The notes beneath the pieces are model-generated. The model did not search any database. It saw nothing but the letters and a program-made list of their open reading frames with translations, and had not been told where the DNA came from. A stretch of DNA of 48,900 nucleotides from an uncultured Flavobacteriales bacterium. Its GTDB lineage: Bacteria; Bacteroidota; Bacteroidia; Flavobacteriales_G; Salibacteraceae. Numbering within the stretch: the first letter of the stretch is position 1; each line of letters opens with the position of its first letter. Of this stretch, positions 8,127 through 15,500 are shown piece after piece. The stretch is from contig CAJWSQ010000001.1 in the NCBI GenBank assembly GCA_913045895.1, positions 1 to 48,900 of the forward strand. The letters are read 5' to 3'. Made by a program: the position numbers and the translations under genes.

Positions 8127-8902
8127 AGCTGATTAATTATTGATTCAATCTCGGTATTTAGATCTTTAATTCTAAGGTTGTATACAAATGTATTTTCAAT
8201 GTAGGCTTTCTCAATGAGCTCGTAAGACTCTATCCTTAGTAAGCAATACTTTTTGAGGAGTTCATTTTGCTTAGCCAAGTCAGAGCTAAGATCTTGAATA
8301 CCGTTTGATTCTTCAATTAGCGAAATATTTTTTTTCCAGTTAGGAATGCCCTTTGTCTTTATGAAGCTAGCAATGGCATTTGCATCATTGTTTTCCAACA
8401 TAGTGTATAATTCTAATGCTTCTGTCTCATTTTTCTGAAACTCAACCATCATCTCTTGATATTGACCATCGGAATCAAATAGCGAATAGTATCCAAAAAA
8501 TCCAGCCAATATAACAGCCAAACCAATTCCTCCTACCCCAGCTGCTTTCCATGCAGAATAGAACTCCCCATTTTCTGCTTTGTGTTTCTTAAGGGTCTGT
8601 CCTTGATAAGTTTCAACAATAAGATATATGATCATGGTGTACACAGCGGGAATAAGTGGATTTGGAATCTTTTCTAAAATAGATTCTGGGATTGATAAAA
8701 GACTAGCAAAAAGTAAAATCGTACCAATGATACTTATGAAAATGGTATGTTTTGCTTGATCTAGTTTTCCTGAATTGATAAAATTCTGACGGATTAAAAA
8801 ACCCGCAGCAAGTGGGCCTCCTAAATATGTGGCAATAGAGATAGCTCGTTGAGAGTAATACTTTACTGAAACGTTAGACGAATTGATTGATGAATCATCC
8901 AT
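8123..8902 (-). CDS. Multi-pass membrane protein with charged C-terminal domain
   Basis: Encodes 259 residues; no named family recognised. Hydrophobic segments lie at about residues 18-36, 52-70, 83-98 and 120-138. They are followed by a roughly 120-residue soluble, helix-rich, acidic tail (QEMMVEFQKNETEALELYTMLENNDANAIASFIK... ending NTEIESIINQL) that could form a coiled coil. The phrase GGPLAAGFLIRQNFINSGK near the N-terminus resembles that of other small Bacteroidota membrane proteins. First in a row of minus-strand membrane-protein genes; its own -7 box is at 8934-8941. The stop overlaps the convergent oxidoreductase gene. Function unknown. Confidence 0.7.
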   Translation of the reverse strand: MDDSSINSSNVSVKYYSQRAISIATYLGGPLAAGFLIRQNFINSGKLDQAKHTIFISIIGTILLFASLLSIPESILEKIPNPLIPAVYTMIIYLIVETYQGQTLKKHKAENGEFYSAWKAAGVGGIGLAVILAGFFGYYSLFDSDGQYQEMMVEFQKNETEALELYTMLENNDANAIASFIKTKGIPNWKKNISLIEESNGIQDLSSDLAKQNELLKKYCLLRIESYELIEKAYIENTFVYNLRIKDLNTEIESIINQL

Positions 8903-8933
8903 AGTTTAATGATTAATAGAGATTTGAATTTCT

Positions 8934-8941
8934 CAAATATA
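8934..8941 (-). promoter_or_regulatory. -7 box (TATATTTG) upstream of 8902 gene
   Basis: Read on the minus strand, TATATTTG matches TAnnTTTG, 32 bases before the ATG at 8902. No clear -33 element. It also forms part of a 6-bp AT-rich inverted repeat (ATTTGA/TCAAAT). Confidence 0.4.
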
Positions 8942-8991
8942 TAAGAACTTAGTAACTAATTTCATTACATTTCAAGTGCAAATTGATTGAA

Positions 8992-9732
8992 TTAGTATAA
9001 GTCGAAATAATCAATAAATATCACAATAAAATTGTGTAGAAAGTGACAGCTTACACCATACCAAATTGTTTTTTCTCTAAGCCGAATCCAACCTAGATAA
9101 AGTCCCATTGGTATTAACCAAATAAATGAGATAAAGCTAAAATGAACCAGTGCAAATAAAAGTCCAGTAACTATTACGGTTGAGTAGCCAGAAGTTAATT
9201 TTTCTAGTTGGGTAAATAATATAGCTCTAAAACTTAATTCTTCAGTAATCGCAGGGAAAATAGCCATAGATAAAATAGCGGTAAGGAGTGGGAGAGGAGC
9301 ATCAACGTACGGAGCAATTATGTTTGCATCTTTTAAGTCAAATAAATCTGTAAGTATAGGCGATAGTAGGATAACACCAGCAGTTAATAGGATTTGAATC
9401 TCAAAGTAATGCATTGTTTTTAGTATGCTTAATTTCCGAAATTGCACAAATGGTTTGAGGTCATTAATAAAAAGAATGGCAAGAATAAGTGTACTGATAA
9501 AGAAGACACCGTCAAGTATTAAAGCATTGACATAGTTTGAATCTATCTTAATTAAGTATAAGCCAAGTATGTAGAGTGCATTGGCTAAAAAAGCAGCCAG
9601 GAATTTCTGGATTTCTTTTCGGTGATTGACTTCTGAAACATGGGTTTTAGCTCCACACTTTGAACAGAATTTACTGTCTTTAGAAATTATAGCATTGCAA
9701 TTTAAACAGTGCCTCTCTTCAATATGCTGCAT
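8992..9732 (-). CDS. Zinc-ribbon CPBP-family intramembrane metalloprotease
   Basis: A 246-residue fusion. Residues 9-26 form a zinc ribbon (C9xxC12...C23xxC26). The rest is a multi-pass membrane domain of the CPBP (ABI/CAAX-protease-like) family with its catalytic signatures: E164 E165xxxR169 (TEELSFRA), H197 (LVHFSF) and H230 (SCHFLHN). CPBP proteins are intramembrane glutamic/metal proteases; in bacteria several are self-immunity proteins for bacteriocins. Cytosolic zinc ribbons fused to membrane domains are common, but on a protease the ribbon suggests a sensing or docking role (inference). Ends 15 bases before the next gene, also a zinc-ribbon membrane protein, so the two are probably cotranscribed. 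Confidence 0.85.
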   Translation of the reverse strand: MQHIEERHCLNCNAIISKDSKFCSKCGAKTHVSEVNHRKEIQKFLAAFLANALYILGLYLIKIDSNYVNALILDGVFFISTLILAILFINDLKPFVQFRKLSILKTMHYFEIQILLTAGVILLSPILTDLFDLKDANIIAPYVDAPLPLLTAILSMAIFPAITEELSFRAILFTQLEKLTSGYSTVIVTGLLFALVHFSFISFIWLIPMGLYLGWIRLREKTIWYGVSCHFLHNFIVIFIDYFDLY

Positions 9733-9747
9733 TGTGGTTATCCTTAA

Positions 9748-10287
9748 CTATAAAGTAGTTTCTTTTTGCAGTTTTTCAATGTCTTTTACAGAATACAACG
9801 CGAATAATAAAGCAACAACAATTGCGATTTTCCAAATGATACCACTAAGCAGAAACATGGGAGCTAATATGCCAAAAAACAAATTTAGCACACCATAAAA
9901 AATGAGCCCTGTTAGTAATGCAGGGAAAGGCTTACGAATTGACCAAAAAGCTAGTCCAACATAAATGCTAGAGATAATACCTCCAATAATTAATACAACA
10001 GTTCCACCACCAATAAAGGATATAAAATTCAAAAACGCAACGATAAAAAGGAAGTTTCGGCCTCGTTCAACCATAGTTTTAGCTTCCCGAATGGCACTTT
10101 TCTTCTTGCGAAAATCAATAATGAATTTTCGTTGTTCTTGGTCGGTGCCATTTTGTGGGAAACCGCAATTAGGACAATATTTATTTTCAGGTTTTAGTCC
10201 TTCTTGTTTACAGTGGTAACAGATAGAACGGTCTTTAATGATAATTTGCCATCCTCCTCTATATCTATTTCCTGTGGTATTAGCCAT
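9748..10287 (-). CDS. Zinc-ribbon membrane protein
   Basis: About 179 residues from the ATG at 10287 (MANTTGNRYRGG); an in-frame upstream ATG at 10341 would add an implausible hydrophobic stretch. A cytosolic N-terminal zinc ribbon is formed by C23xxC26 and C38xxC41 (CYHCKQEG...KYCPNCGFPQNG). A basic helix follows (RKFIIDFRKKKSAIREAKTMVERGR), then four to five transmembrane helices. No enzyme motif is seen. It lies immediately upstream of the zinc-ribbon CPBP protease gene and probably shares its transcript, so the two may act together at the membrane. Function unknown. Confidence 0.75.
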   Translation of the reverse strand: MANTTGNRYRGGWQIIIKDRSICYHCKQEGLKPENKYCPNCGFPQNGTDQEQRKFIIDFRKKKSAIREAKTMVERGRNFLFIVAFLNFISFIGGGTVVLIIGGIISSIYVGLAFWSIRKPFPALLTGLIFYGVLNLFFGILAPMFLLSGIIWKIAIVVALLFALYSVKDIEKLQKETTL

Positions 10288-10479
10288 GGTGCTTATATAT
10301 GATTTGACGAAACTAAATAAGTTAATGAATATCAGCTGCAATTGGACAGCAAAAAGCTTTGCATTTCACCCATCTTTAGTTCCTTGCATATACTCAGGAG
10401 GCTCAAATTTCAGCGGAATTTAATTCTAAAAATTCCAACTGAGCTAATAATAACCCAAGGTAGATTATACAGGAAAAGC

Positions 10480-10800
10480 TCAATACTTGAATTGATAGGG
10501 ATTAAAAAAGAAATAGATGATTTTTTGAATGATTAGGTTGATGATCAAAAGGATTAGTCTTTTAGTTGAATTCTTATTATTGATGCAGTTGACTAGCTTG
10601 GTTATTGCCCCTAAAATGAGCGCATAAGGAATCCACAAAGCACCAAGACCTAGAATTAAAGGAACAAAAAAGAAGTAGATATTAGATTCTGATTTTTCAT
10701 TACTAAAAATCAAAATAGACCCAAAGAAAATTATTGGACTAATTAAATAGGTGGCTAATCCGATTTTAATAAATTGATTGACAGCTTGTTTGTAGGTCAT
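10480..10800 (-). CDS. Small three-helix membrane protein, hypothetical
   Basis: Encodes 106 residues with hydrophobic segments at about 14-31, 41-60 and 82-98 and a C-terminus rich in Lys, Tyr and Phe (IIYFFFNPYQFKY). No motif or family recognised. The ATG at 10800 is the only reasonable start. It lies between the MORN-like secreted protein and the zinc-ribbon genes on the same strand. The 138-base gap after it, up to 10341, holds nothing recognisable. Confidence 0.55.
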   Translation of the reverse strand: MTYKQAVNQFIKIGLATYLISPIIFFGSILIFSNEKSESNIYFFFVPLILGLGALWIPYALILGAITKLVNCINNKNSTKRLILLIINLIIQKIIYFFFNPYQFKY

Positions 10801-10825
10801 GAATTAATTAGTGATTATTTAGTTG

Positions 10826-11356
10826 TTATTTCATGGTAGAATTCCCATCCTCATCCCAATATTTGCATTGCTCTTCATTTGTTGAACGGTCTACAATACA
10901 AGTACTTTCAATTTTTCCATTGGGATACCAATGGGTTAGTGATTCAATGTCTTTATTGTCGATAGTTTGAGTTTTAAGTTTACCATTGGTGTAGAATAAG
11001 GTATTGATATAGGTACTATCTAGAGGCAAAAACCGAAATTCATAGTCTATGTTACCTAGTTCATAATACTCATGAAGTATACGTATGCTATCTCGATAAG
11101 TGATTTTTTCTGTAAGTTGGTAAAATCTGTTATAAACTAAAACTTCACCATTTTCCAATACTCCATAGCGTTTATGATCACGATATTCTATTACTTGGGG
11201 ATACAACTCTTCTTTTTCAATAATCTCGGGAATTAAAGGTTTTAGAACTTCAATTAGATTTTCAGATTGATAAAGAATAATCAAAGAGCCTTCACTGGAT
11301 TGCCCATTTGCAAGAAGTGAGAAAAATACTATTCCAATAAATATTAGATGCTTCAT
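10826..11356 (-). CDS. Secreted MORN/YwqK-like repeat protein
   Basis: Encodes 176 residues with a signal peptide (MKHLIFIGIVFFSLLANGQ). The C-terminal half has the antiparallel beta-repeat pattern of the MORN/YwqK family (YTNGKLKTQTID, WYPNGKIESTCIVD, YWDEDGNSTMK). YwqK-like proteins have been linked to toxin neutralisation, and in Bacteroidota many copies are simply exported proteins of unknown role. Here the neighbouring CdiI-type immunity gene 43 bases upstream makes a role in toxin defence possible, but this is inference. The ATG at 11356 gives the signal peptide. Confidence 0.65.
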   Translation of the reverse strand: MKHLIFIGIVFFSLLANGQSSEGSLIILYQSENLIEVLKPLIPEIIEKEELYPQVIEYRDHKRYGVLENGEVLVYNRFYQLTEKITYRDSIRILHEYYELGNIDYEFRFLPLDSTYINTLFYTNGKLKTQTIDNKDIESLTHWYPNGKIESTCIVDRSTNEEQCKYWDEDGNSTMK

Positions 11357-11399
11357 AAATCTGGACAGTTTCGTCCATTATCAAATAACCACTTTCCTA

Positions 11400-11780
11400 T
11401 TATTTCAGTTTCCATGCTTCAAAAGCCTTCCATAAATTGGCTGCATGTTCCATTAAAAGTTGTTCATTAGAATTTATCAACTTTTCAAGTTGAGAGTGAA
11501 GTTCAGGTTCTTGTTTCCAGAAATCTTTATCAGATGTAAGAACGGCATTCAAAAGATCGCCTTCGTAGTAATCTCCTTCTACTAGGATGTTGTCTTTTAA
11601 TCGATCAATTGCAATCGGAATCAAATGTGGTAAGCTTATATTTTGACCAATCAGAATTCTTAAATCCTCAATTTCAAATTCTTTAAGGGGCTTTTTTCTG
11701 AGTTGATGACAGGTTTTTATCAAACGACTTTCATGTGTGGGTTCAGCCCAGTAATCGTTTTCCAGTTTTTCTAGTGTCAT
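11400..11780 (-). CDS. Orphan CdiI-type contact-dependent inhibition immunity protein
   Basis: A 126-residue soluble protein with the features of a CdiI immunity family: an opening LEKLENDYWAEP, a basic LRKKPLKEFEIEDLRILIGQ segment, then PIAIDRLKDNILVEGDYYEGDLLNAVL and a Trp-rich end. These resemble the Pfam CdiI_2-type family recalled from memory. Such proteins bind and block a specific polymorphic toxin delivered by neighbours. No toxin, CdiB or Rhs gene is visible in the window, so this would be an orphan immunity gene acquired for defence. ATG at 11780; no promoter recognised. Followed by the MORN-like gene. Confidence 0.7.
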   Translation of the reverse strand: MTLEKLENDYWAEPTHESRLIKTCHQLRKKPLKEFEIEDLRILIGQNISLPHLIPIAIDRLKDNILVEGDYYEGDLLNAVLTSDKDFWKQEPELHSQLEKLINSNEQLLMEHAANLWKAFEAWKLK

Positions 11781-11839
11781 AGGTTTTATGTTGCATCGAC
11801 TAAAATATCACATTTACTACAACCTAAATAGCAGTTATT

Positions 11840-11886
11840 AAAAAGAGAAGTGCACACCAAATGAGATTGTTTCATCTGGTATGCAC
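11840..11886 (-). terminator. Intrinsic terminator after the AraC-linked operon
   Basis: On the minus strand a 15-bp stem (arms 11886-11872 and 11864-11850, loop of seven bases) is fully paired with two G-U wobbles and is followed by CTTCTCTTTTTAA. The wobbles pair only in minus-strand RNA, which fixes the orientation. It ends the transcript that includes the gene at 11898-12281. Confidence 0.8.
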
Positions 11887-11897
11887 ATGTAAAAACA

Positions 11898-12281
11898 TCA
11901 GTCTTTCCGCACAATAATGTAGCAAAGTATTGCCGAAATCAAGGTGACAAAACATCCGAGAACTAACTCTAGAATCGATTTTGAAAACAGATTTCCTACC
12001 GTGTTGAGTGTAAAAAAGACAACAAATAACCAAATGAGAATATCAATCAGTTTGTTGGTTTTATTCTGTAGTAGGAGTTTGTATTTGACACCCAAAACGG
12101 TAAGGATGAATCCATTTATTAAGATGGAAACCAGCTCGAAAGATTTCATCTCCTCAACCGATTTGAGCTTTCCAGCCCAAACGATATCGTAAGGAATCAC
12201 TTGAGTGAATATTAAAACATGAAAAAGTAAAAGCGTTCCTAGAATAAAGAACATGATCAATAGAGCTGATTTCTTACTCAT
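11898..12281 (-). CDS. Four-helix membrane protein, hypothetical
   Basis: Encodes 127 residues with four predicted transmembrane helices (about 7-28, 46-64, 80-97 and 103-123). A short extracytoplasmic loop carries VWAGKLKSVEEMKSFELVSI, a phrase that recurs in small membrane proteins of flavobacteria. No enzymatic motif. It starts 12 bases after the NmrA-like gene and is the last gene before the terminator at 11840-11886, so it is the promoter-distal member of the AraC-linked operon. Function unknown. Confidence 0.7.
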   Translation of the reverse strand: MSKKSALLIMFFILGTLLLFHVLIFTQVIPYDIVWAGKLKSVEEMKSFELVSILINGFILTVLGVKYKLLLQNKTNKLIDILIWLFVVFFTLNTVGNLFSKSILELVLGCFVTLISAILCYIIVRKD

Positions 12282-12293
12282 TTTAGGTTAATT

Positions 12294-13130
12294 TCAATTT
12301 TGTAATACTTGATTCCAAATTCCTGTTCGAGCCACATCCTGTGTAAACTCTGAGAATGATTTTGCTTTTCTATTTAATACGCGTTCAATGTCGTTAGAAA
12401 TTTGTTGATTCTTCGGTTCAGTTAAAACATGACTGAACAAATATTCCATGAGCCAAATTACGTCATCTGGAACTTGTGCCTGTTTCATTCCAGCAACATA
12501 TTGTTCTAAAGTGATGGGCGTAAAATTCAATGTTCTATTACTGGCTTTTGCAATGGTATTTACAGCATCTTTAAAAGTGATTAATTCAGATCCTGTTACT
12601 TCAATGATTTGACTGTTGTATTGATTGTCTAACAAAACGGTTGCTGCAACTTCAGCAATGTCATCGGCATCCACAAAAGGGATTAATACATCCGACATCG
12701 GTAAATAAACCTCACCCAACATAATGGGTTCTAAAAAGAAACTTTCGCTCCAATTCTGATTGAACCAAGAGGCTCTAACAATGGTGTAATCCATGCCAGA
12801 TTCCATTACGATTTTCTCACAGGCTTCAGCTTCAACTTCACCCTTACCTGAGAGTAAAACCATTTTTTTAACGCCCAATTCTTTGGCTAAATAGGTTAAA
12901 CTTTCAATGGCTTCTTTTGCACCAGGAACTGCTAAGTCTGGGTAATAGGTTACATACATGTTTTCGATTCCTTCAAGTGAATCTACCCATGTTTTTTTGT
13001 CGTGCCAATCAAATTTTGGAGTGGCATTTCTGGATCCAATTCTTGGGTTAATCCCTCTTTTCTGAAGTTGTTTTACAACCCTGCTACCAGTTTTACCGGT
13101 TGCGCCAATAACTAAGGTTTTACTTTTCAT
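12294..13130 (-). CDS. NmrA-family NAD(P)-binding protein
   Basis: A 278-residue Rossmann-fold protein of the NmrA/SDR-a type. The nucleotide-binding motif is at the N-terminus (TLVIGATGKTGSRVVKQL, GxxGxxG). The core continues through MYVTYYPDLAVPGAKE, VVLLSGKG and the SDR-like YTIVRASWFNQN. Such proteins are either NAD(P)-dependent quinone reductases (like QOR2) or redox-sensing regulators without catalytic Tyr-Lys; the active-site YxxxK is not apparent here. Fourth gene of a minus-strand operon beginning with a haem-c protein, 13 bases after the DUF1772 gene. The neighbours suggest a role in oxidation of small aromatic or quinone-like compounds (inference). Confidence 0.85.
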   Translation of the reverse strand: MKSKTLVIGATGKTGSRVVKQLQKRGINPRIGSRNATPKFDWHDKKTWVDSLEGIENMYVTYYPDLAVPGAKEAIESLTYLAKELGVKKMVLLSGKGEVEAEACEKIVMESGMDYTIVRASWFNQNWSESFFLEPIMLGEVYLPMSDVLIPFVDADDIAEVAATVLLDNQYNSQIIEVTGSELITFKDAVNTIAKASNRTLNFTPITLEQYVAGMKQAQVPDDVIWLMEYLFSHVLTEPKNQQISNDIERVLNRKAKSFSEFTQDVARTGIWNQVLQN

Positions 13131-13143
13131 AATGTGTTGATAT

Positions 13144-13629
13144 TTAATGTGATTTATAAATGAATGATGAAATGATTAGGGTGAAGAATGAGATGACTCC
13201 AGCAACAGTTCTGATGTTTTGATACATATTCCATTTGCTTTCGTATTGCATTCTGAATTGCTTCATTTCAAGGGGAGAAAGCTGTTCTAGATGGAGCACA
13301 TCAAGGGCGTTGTTTAAAGGCACATTTCCAAGCGCTGTTACACCAAATAGACCTATCAAGTAGATGACAGCGGATGACAATGCAATCCAAAAAACGGGCT
13401 TGTTATCAAACTGCAGAAAGGCATTTATAAACACTGCAATCAGGCTCCAAAAAAAGACGATATAAAACAAGGGGTTTAAGATTTCTCTGTTGATGTTTTG
13501 CATGGTTTCTAAATAGGTGAAATCGCCCACTTTTTTAGTTCCCAAAATCACAGAAACAGACCAGGCATAGAAGAACCCTGCTGAAAGTCCATTCAGCAAA
13601 ATTGTGATGATAAATACGGTAGTTTTCAT
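13144..13629 (-). CDS. DUF1772 (anthrone-oxygenase-like) membrane protein
   Basis: A 161-residue four-helix membrane protein of the DUF1772 family. Visible features are the N-terminal NGLSAGFFYAWSVSVI segment, the loop YLETMQNINREILNPLFYIVFFW and the characteristic VPLNNAL motif (residues about 103-109). DUF1772 includes fungal anthrone oxygenases and bacterial proteins of unknown role. Its start overlaps the DUF5367 stop by four bases, so translation is probably coupled. DUF1772 and NmrA genes often occur together in Bacteroidota. Confidence 0.8.
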   Translation of the reverse strand: MKTTVFIITILLNGLSAGFFYAWSVSVILGTKKVGDFTYLETMQNINREILNPLFYIVFFWSLIAVFINAFLQFDNKPVFWIALSSAVIYLIGLFGVTALGNVPLNNALDVLHLEQLSPLEMKQFRMQYESKWNMYQNIRTVAGVISFFTLIISSFIYKSH

Positions 13630-14039
13630 GATACTTTCTTGTTTTTGATGTGCTTAGCGAAGTACGTTTTAGAGTAGGTGGTGGAGTATATGGTGAGAAT
13701 GAAAAGTTCTAACAGAATAGTGTAGAACATCGGATCACTAAAGAATTCTGCATAGCTGCCTCCACTTGGAATTACAAATACAGGAACTGTTATTAGAGCG
13801 TCTAATGAAGCGGCTACAAGCACAAAGGTGAGAGCAAGGTATGTGGGCTTCATTTTTCCATTTCTGTAAAACAAGTAGGTTCCAGTTAAGGCACTTGGAA
13901 TTATTCCAATAACTAGTAAAATATTGGTTTGTAATTCTTGGTTTTCAAGAATCTGGATGTAGTATGAAATGAGGTAAATACTAACTCCCATGAGCCAAAC
14001 TACAATACCTCCTAGTAGACTTAAAATGCTGTTTTTCAT
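13626..14039 (-). CDS. DUF5367-like membrane protein
   Basis: Encodes 137 residues with four hydrophobic segments and the sequence MDALITVPVF-like core (here LDALITVPVFVIPSGGSY), typical of small membrane proteins grouped as DUF5367; the name is recalled, not searched. The C-terminus is basic (KTYFAKHIKNKK). Second gene of the AraC-linked operon, 12 bases after the haem-c protein gene and overlapping the DUF1772 gene by four bases. No catalytic residues identified. Confidence 0.7.
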   Translation of the reverse strand: MKNSILSLLGGIVVWLMGVSIYLISYYIQILENQELQTNILLVIGIIPSALTGTYLFYRNGKMKPTYLALTFVLVAASLDALITVPVFVIPSGGSYAEFFSDPMFYTILLELFILTIYSTTYSKTYFAKHIKNKKVS

Positions 14040-14050
14040 AATGTATCGAG

Positions 14051-14398
14051 TTAAAGGTTTACAATCCAGTTGCTGAGGGTTTGATACTCATCTTGCGTTA
14101 ATGGAGTGCCTTCTTCTTTGGGCATTCGTTTGAGTTCAAAAACTTGCTTTTTGATTTTATGAGCGCGTTTGTCCATGTTTTTTTCCGTGAAAATCATGAA
14201 TGGATTTTGCTTGCGGTGACAACTATTGCACTTGTTGTTTAGAATGTTGAAAGCCTCTTTTTTGAAGTCATTATTTTGAAAACTACGGGTCGAGTATGAA
14301 GGCGATTGAGATGACTTCGCAAACTGTATTGAAGCCCAAATGGCAAGCCATACGATAATCGCAATTCTGGCTTTTTTTAAGAATTCTTTTACGGTCAT
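14051..14398 (-). CDS. Membrane-anchored mono-haem c-type cytochrome-like protein
   Basis: About 115 residues. One N-terminal transmembrane anchor (AIIVWLAIWASIQFA) is followed by a periplasmic part with a single haem-attachment motif, CNSCH, in NNKCNSCHRKQNP. A Met in RMPKEEGTPL is a candidate second axial ligand. The ATG at 14398 (MTVKEFLKKAR) is chosen because the in-frame ATG at 14425 falls inside the -7 promoter box at 14423-14430. First gene of the operon controlled, by inference, by the adjacent AraC regulator. It probably carries electrons for, or senses redox at, the membrane enzymes encoded next. Confidence 0.75.
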   Translation of the reverse strand: MTVKEFLKKARIAIIVWLAIWASIQFAKSSQSPSYSTRSFQNNDFKKEAFNILNNKCNSCHRKQNPFMIFTEKNMDKRAHKIKKQVFELKRMPKEEGTPLTQDEYQTLSNWIVNL

Positions 14399-14422
14399 AA
14401 TTTTTGGTTTTGAATTATGACG

Positions 14423-14430
14423 CAAATCTA
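14423..14430 (-). promoter_or_regulatory. -7 box (TAGATTTG) of AraC-linked operon
   Basis: On the minus strand TAGATTTG matches TAnnTTTG exactly, 24 bases before the ATG at 14398. The sequence 18 bases further upstream lacks TTTG, so the promoter looks dependent on an activator bound at 14452-14482. Confidence 0.6.
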
Positions 14431-14451
14431 TTTCGGCTGTAAATCAGCTGC

Positions 14452-14482
14452 TTATTCGAAAAGAACTATGATTTATTCGAAA
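14452..14482 (-). promoter_or_regulatory. Tandem direct repeats, putative AraC-family activator site
   Basis: TTATTCGAAA occurs exactly twice, at 14452-14461 and 14473-14482, 21 bases start to start (two helical turns). The pair lies between the araC-type gene and the operon it precedes, with the proximal copy ending at the -33 position of the promoter at 14423-14430. Spacing and position are classic for an AraC-family dimer activating RNA polymerase. Confidence 0.65.
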
Positions 14483-14488
14483 GGGATT

Positions 14489-15340
14489 TTAGACCTGACT
14501 TGGTCTGTAGCCAAACTTTTTTTCAAAGGCATTGGAGAAAGAACCTAAACTTTCGTAGCCCACAGCCCAAGCTGTTTCTTGAATGGTTTTTTGCTCTTCT
14601 TTAATCAATCGGTGAGCTTTCTTGAGGCGCTCGTTCTGCAAGTATTTAAATACTGGAACACCAAACTGAGCTTTGAATTCTTTCTTCAGTTTATTGGGGT
14701 TTGTTCCAATTTGATGAGCTAATTCGGTAAGTGATGGCGGATTACTTAAATCTGACAACAATATTTCTTGAGCTCGGTTGAGTTTCTCCAGTTGGGGGAT
14801 ATCAATGGCCGTTGTTTTTTGACTTGCTAACTGACCAAAATAATGAGAGAGTAGTGCCGACATGTGACTCTTGTAGAACATCATTTTGAGTTCACTTTCA
14901 AACGTATTACTGAAGAATTGCTCAACCAACAAATACATTTCCGGAGTCATACTAAATACAGGGCCTTCTACATAGTGATCTTTCGGGTGAACGAGTTGAG
15001 CTAAAAATTGCTCTAAAAACTGACCTTCACCATTGGGCAGTTGATCTAGATTTCTGATTGTAGTTGCAATAACCAAACATTGAAGCGGTTTATCAGCCGA
15101 AACATGGTGCTCAAATTCAACTTCGCTATCGGCATAAAATGAAAGAACCATTCCCTTAGTGTGGTGGTACTCTTTGGTTTCATCTTTGTATTTCACTTTA
15201 AGGCCAACATCGCCTTTTCCATAAAAAGCAATGGCAATAACAGGCTCGTCAAATAGACAAATATCCACGAGGGTTTTATCGGTAGATGCTTCTTCCAATA
15301 AAATGGTACAATCATTAATATCTATGATCTCACGATTCAC
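14489..15340 (-). CDS. AraC-family transcriptional regulator
   Basis: A 283-residue regulator. The N-terminal roughly 180 residues are a beta-rich sensory region (FDEPVIAIAFYGKGDVGLKVKYKDETKEY). The C-terminal AraC/XylS domain (about 186-283) has two helix-turn-helix motifs: PPSLTELAHQIGTNPNKLKKEFKAQFG and TIQETAWAVGYESLGSFSNAFEKKFGYRPSQ. GTG start at 15340; no in-frame ATG precedes it. It reads in the same direction as the haem-c/DUF5367/DUF1772/NmrA operon that follows 90 bases later and probably activates it through the 21-bp-spaced repeats in that gap. Its inducer is unknown. Confidence 0.92.
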   Translation of the reverse strand: MNREIIDINDCTILLEEASTDKTLVDICLFDEPVIAIAFYGKGDVGLKVKYKDETKEYHHTKGMVLSFYADSEVEFEHHVSADKPLQCLVIATTIRNLDQLPNGEGQFLEQFLAQLVHPKDHYVEGPVFSMTPEMYLLVEQFFSNTFESELKMMFYKSHMSALLSHYFGQLASQKTTAIDIPQLEKLNRAQEILLSDLSNPPSLTELAHQIGTNPNKLKKEFKAQFGVPVFKYLQNERLKKAHRLIKEEQKTIQETAWAVGYESLGSFSNAFEKKFGYRPSQV

Positions 15341-15393
15341 AATGGCGAAGATAACCCGATTGGGTTAATGGGGAAATAATGATGATTGATATA

Positions 15394-15424
15394 GTTTCCA
15401 ATTCGGAAACATTTAGTACTTTTG
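15394..15424 (+). promoter_or_regulatory. higBA promoter with overlapping palindromic operator
   Basis: TTTC (15395-15398), 18 bases, TACTTTTG (15417-15424) form a promoter reading toward higB. A perfect palindrome GTTTCC-AATTC-GGAAAC (15394-15410) covers its -33 element. This is the standard place for autorepression by the HigA antitoxin. It also lies 54 bases upstream of the divergent araC-type gene. Confidence 0.55.
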
Positions 15425-15500
15425 AGTAAACGGCCAAGATTAAACTAATGATAGAATAAAAATATGGTGATTGACCAACACCCAGAAAAACGTCTAATTA

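Noticed and set aside
11362-11377. Small inverted repeat TGGAC/GTCCA between the immunity and MORN genes
   Set aside because: Only five base pairs, with no T-run and no positional logic; expected by chance.
14399-14425. Upstream ATG (14425) for the haem-c protein
   Set aside because: It falls inside the -7 box TAGATTTG, so it would not be transcribed.
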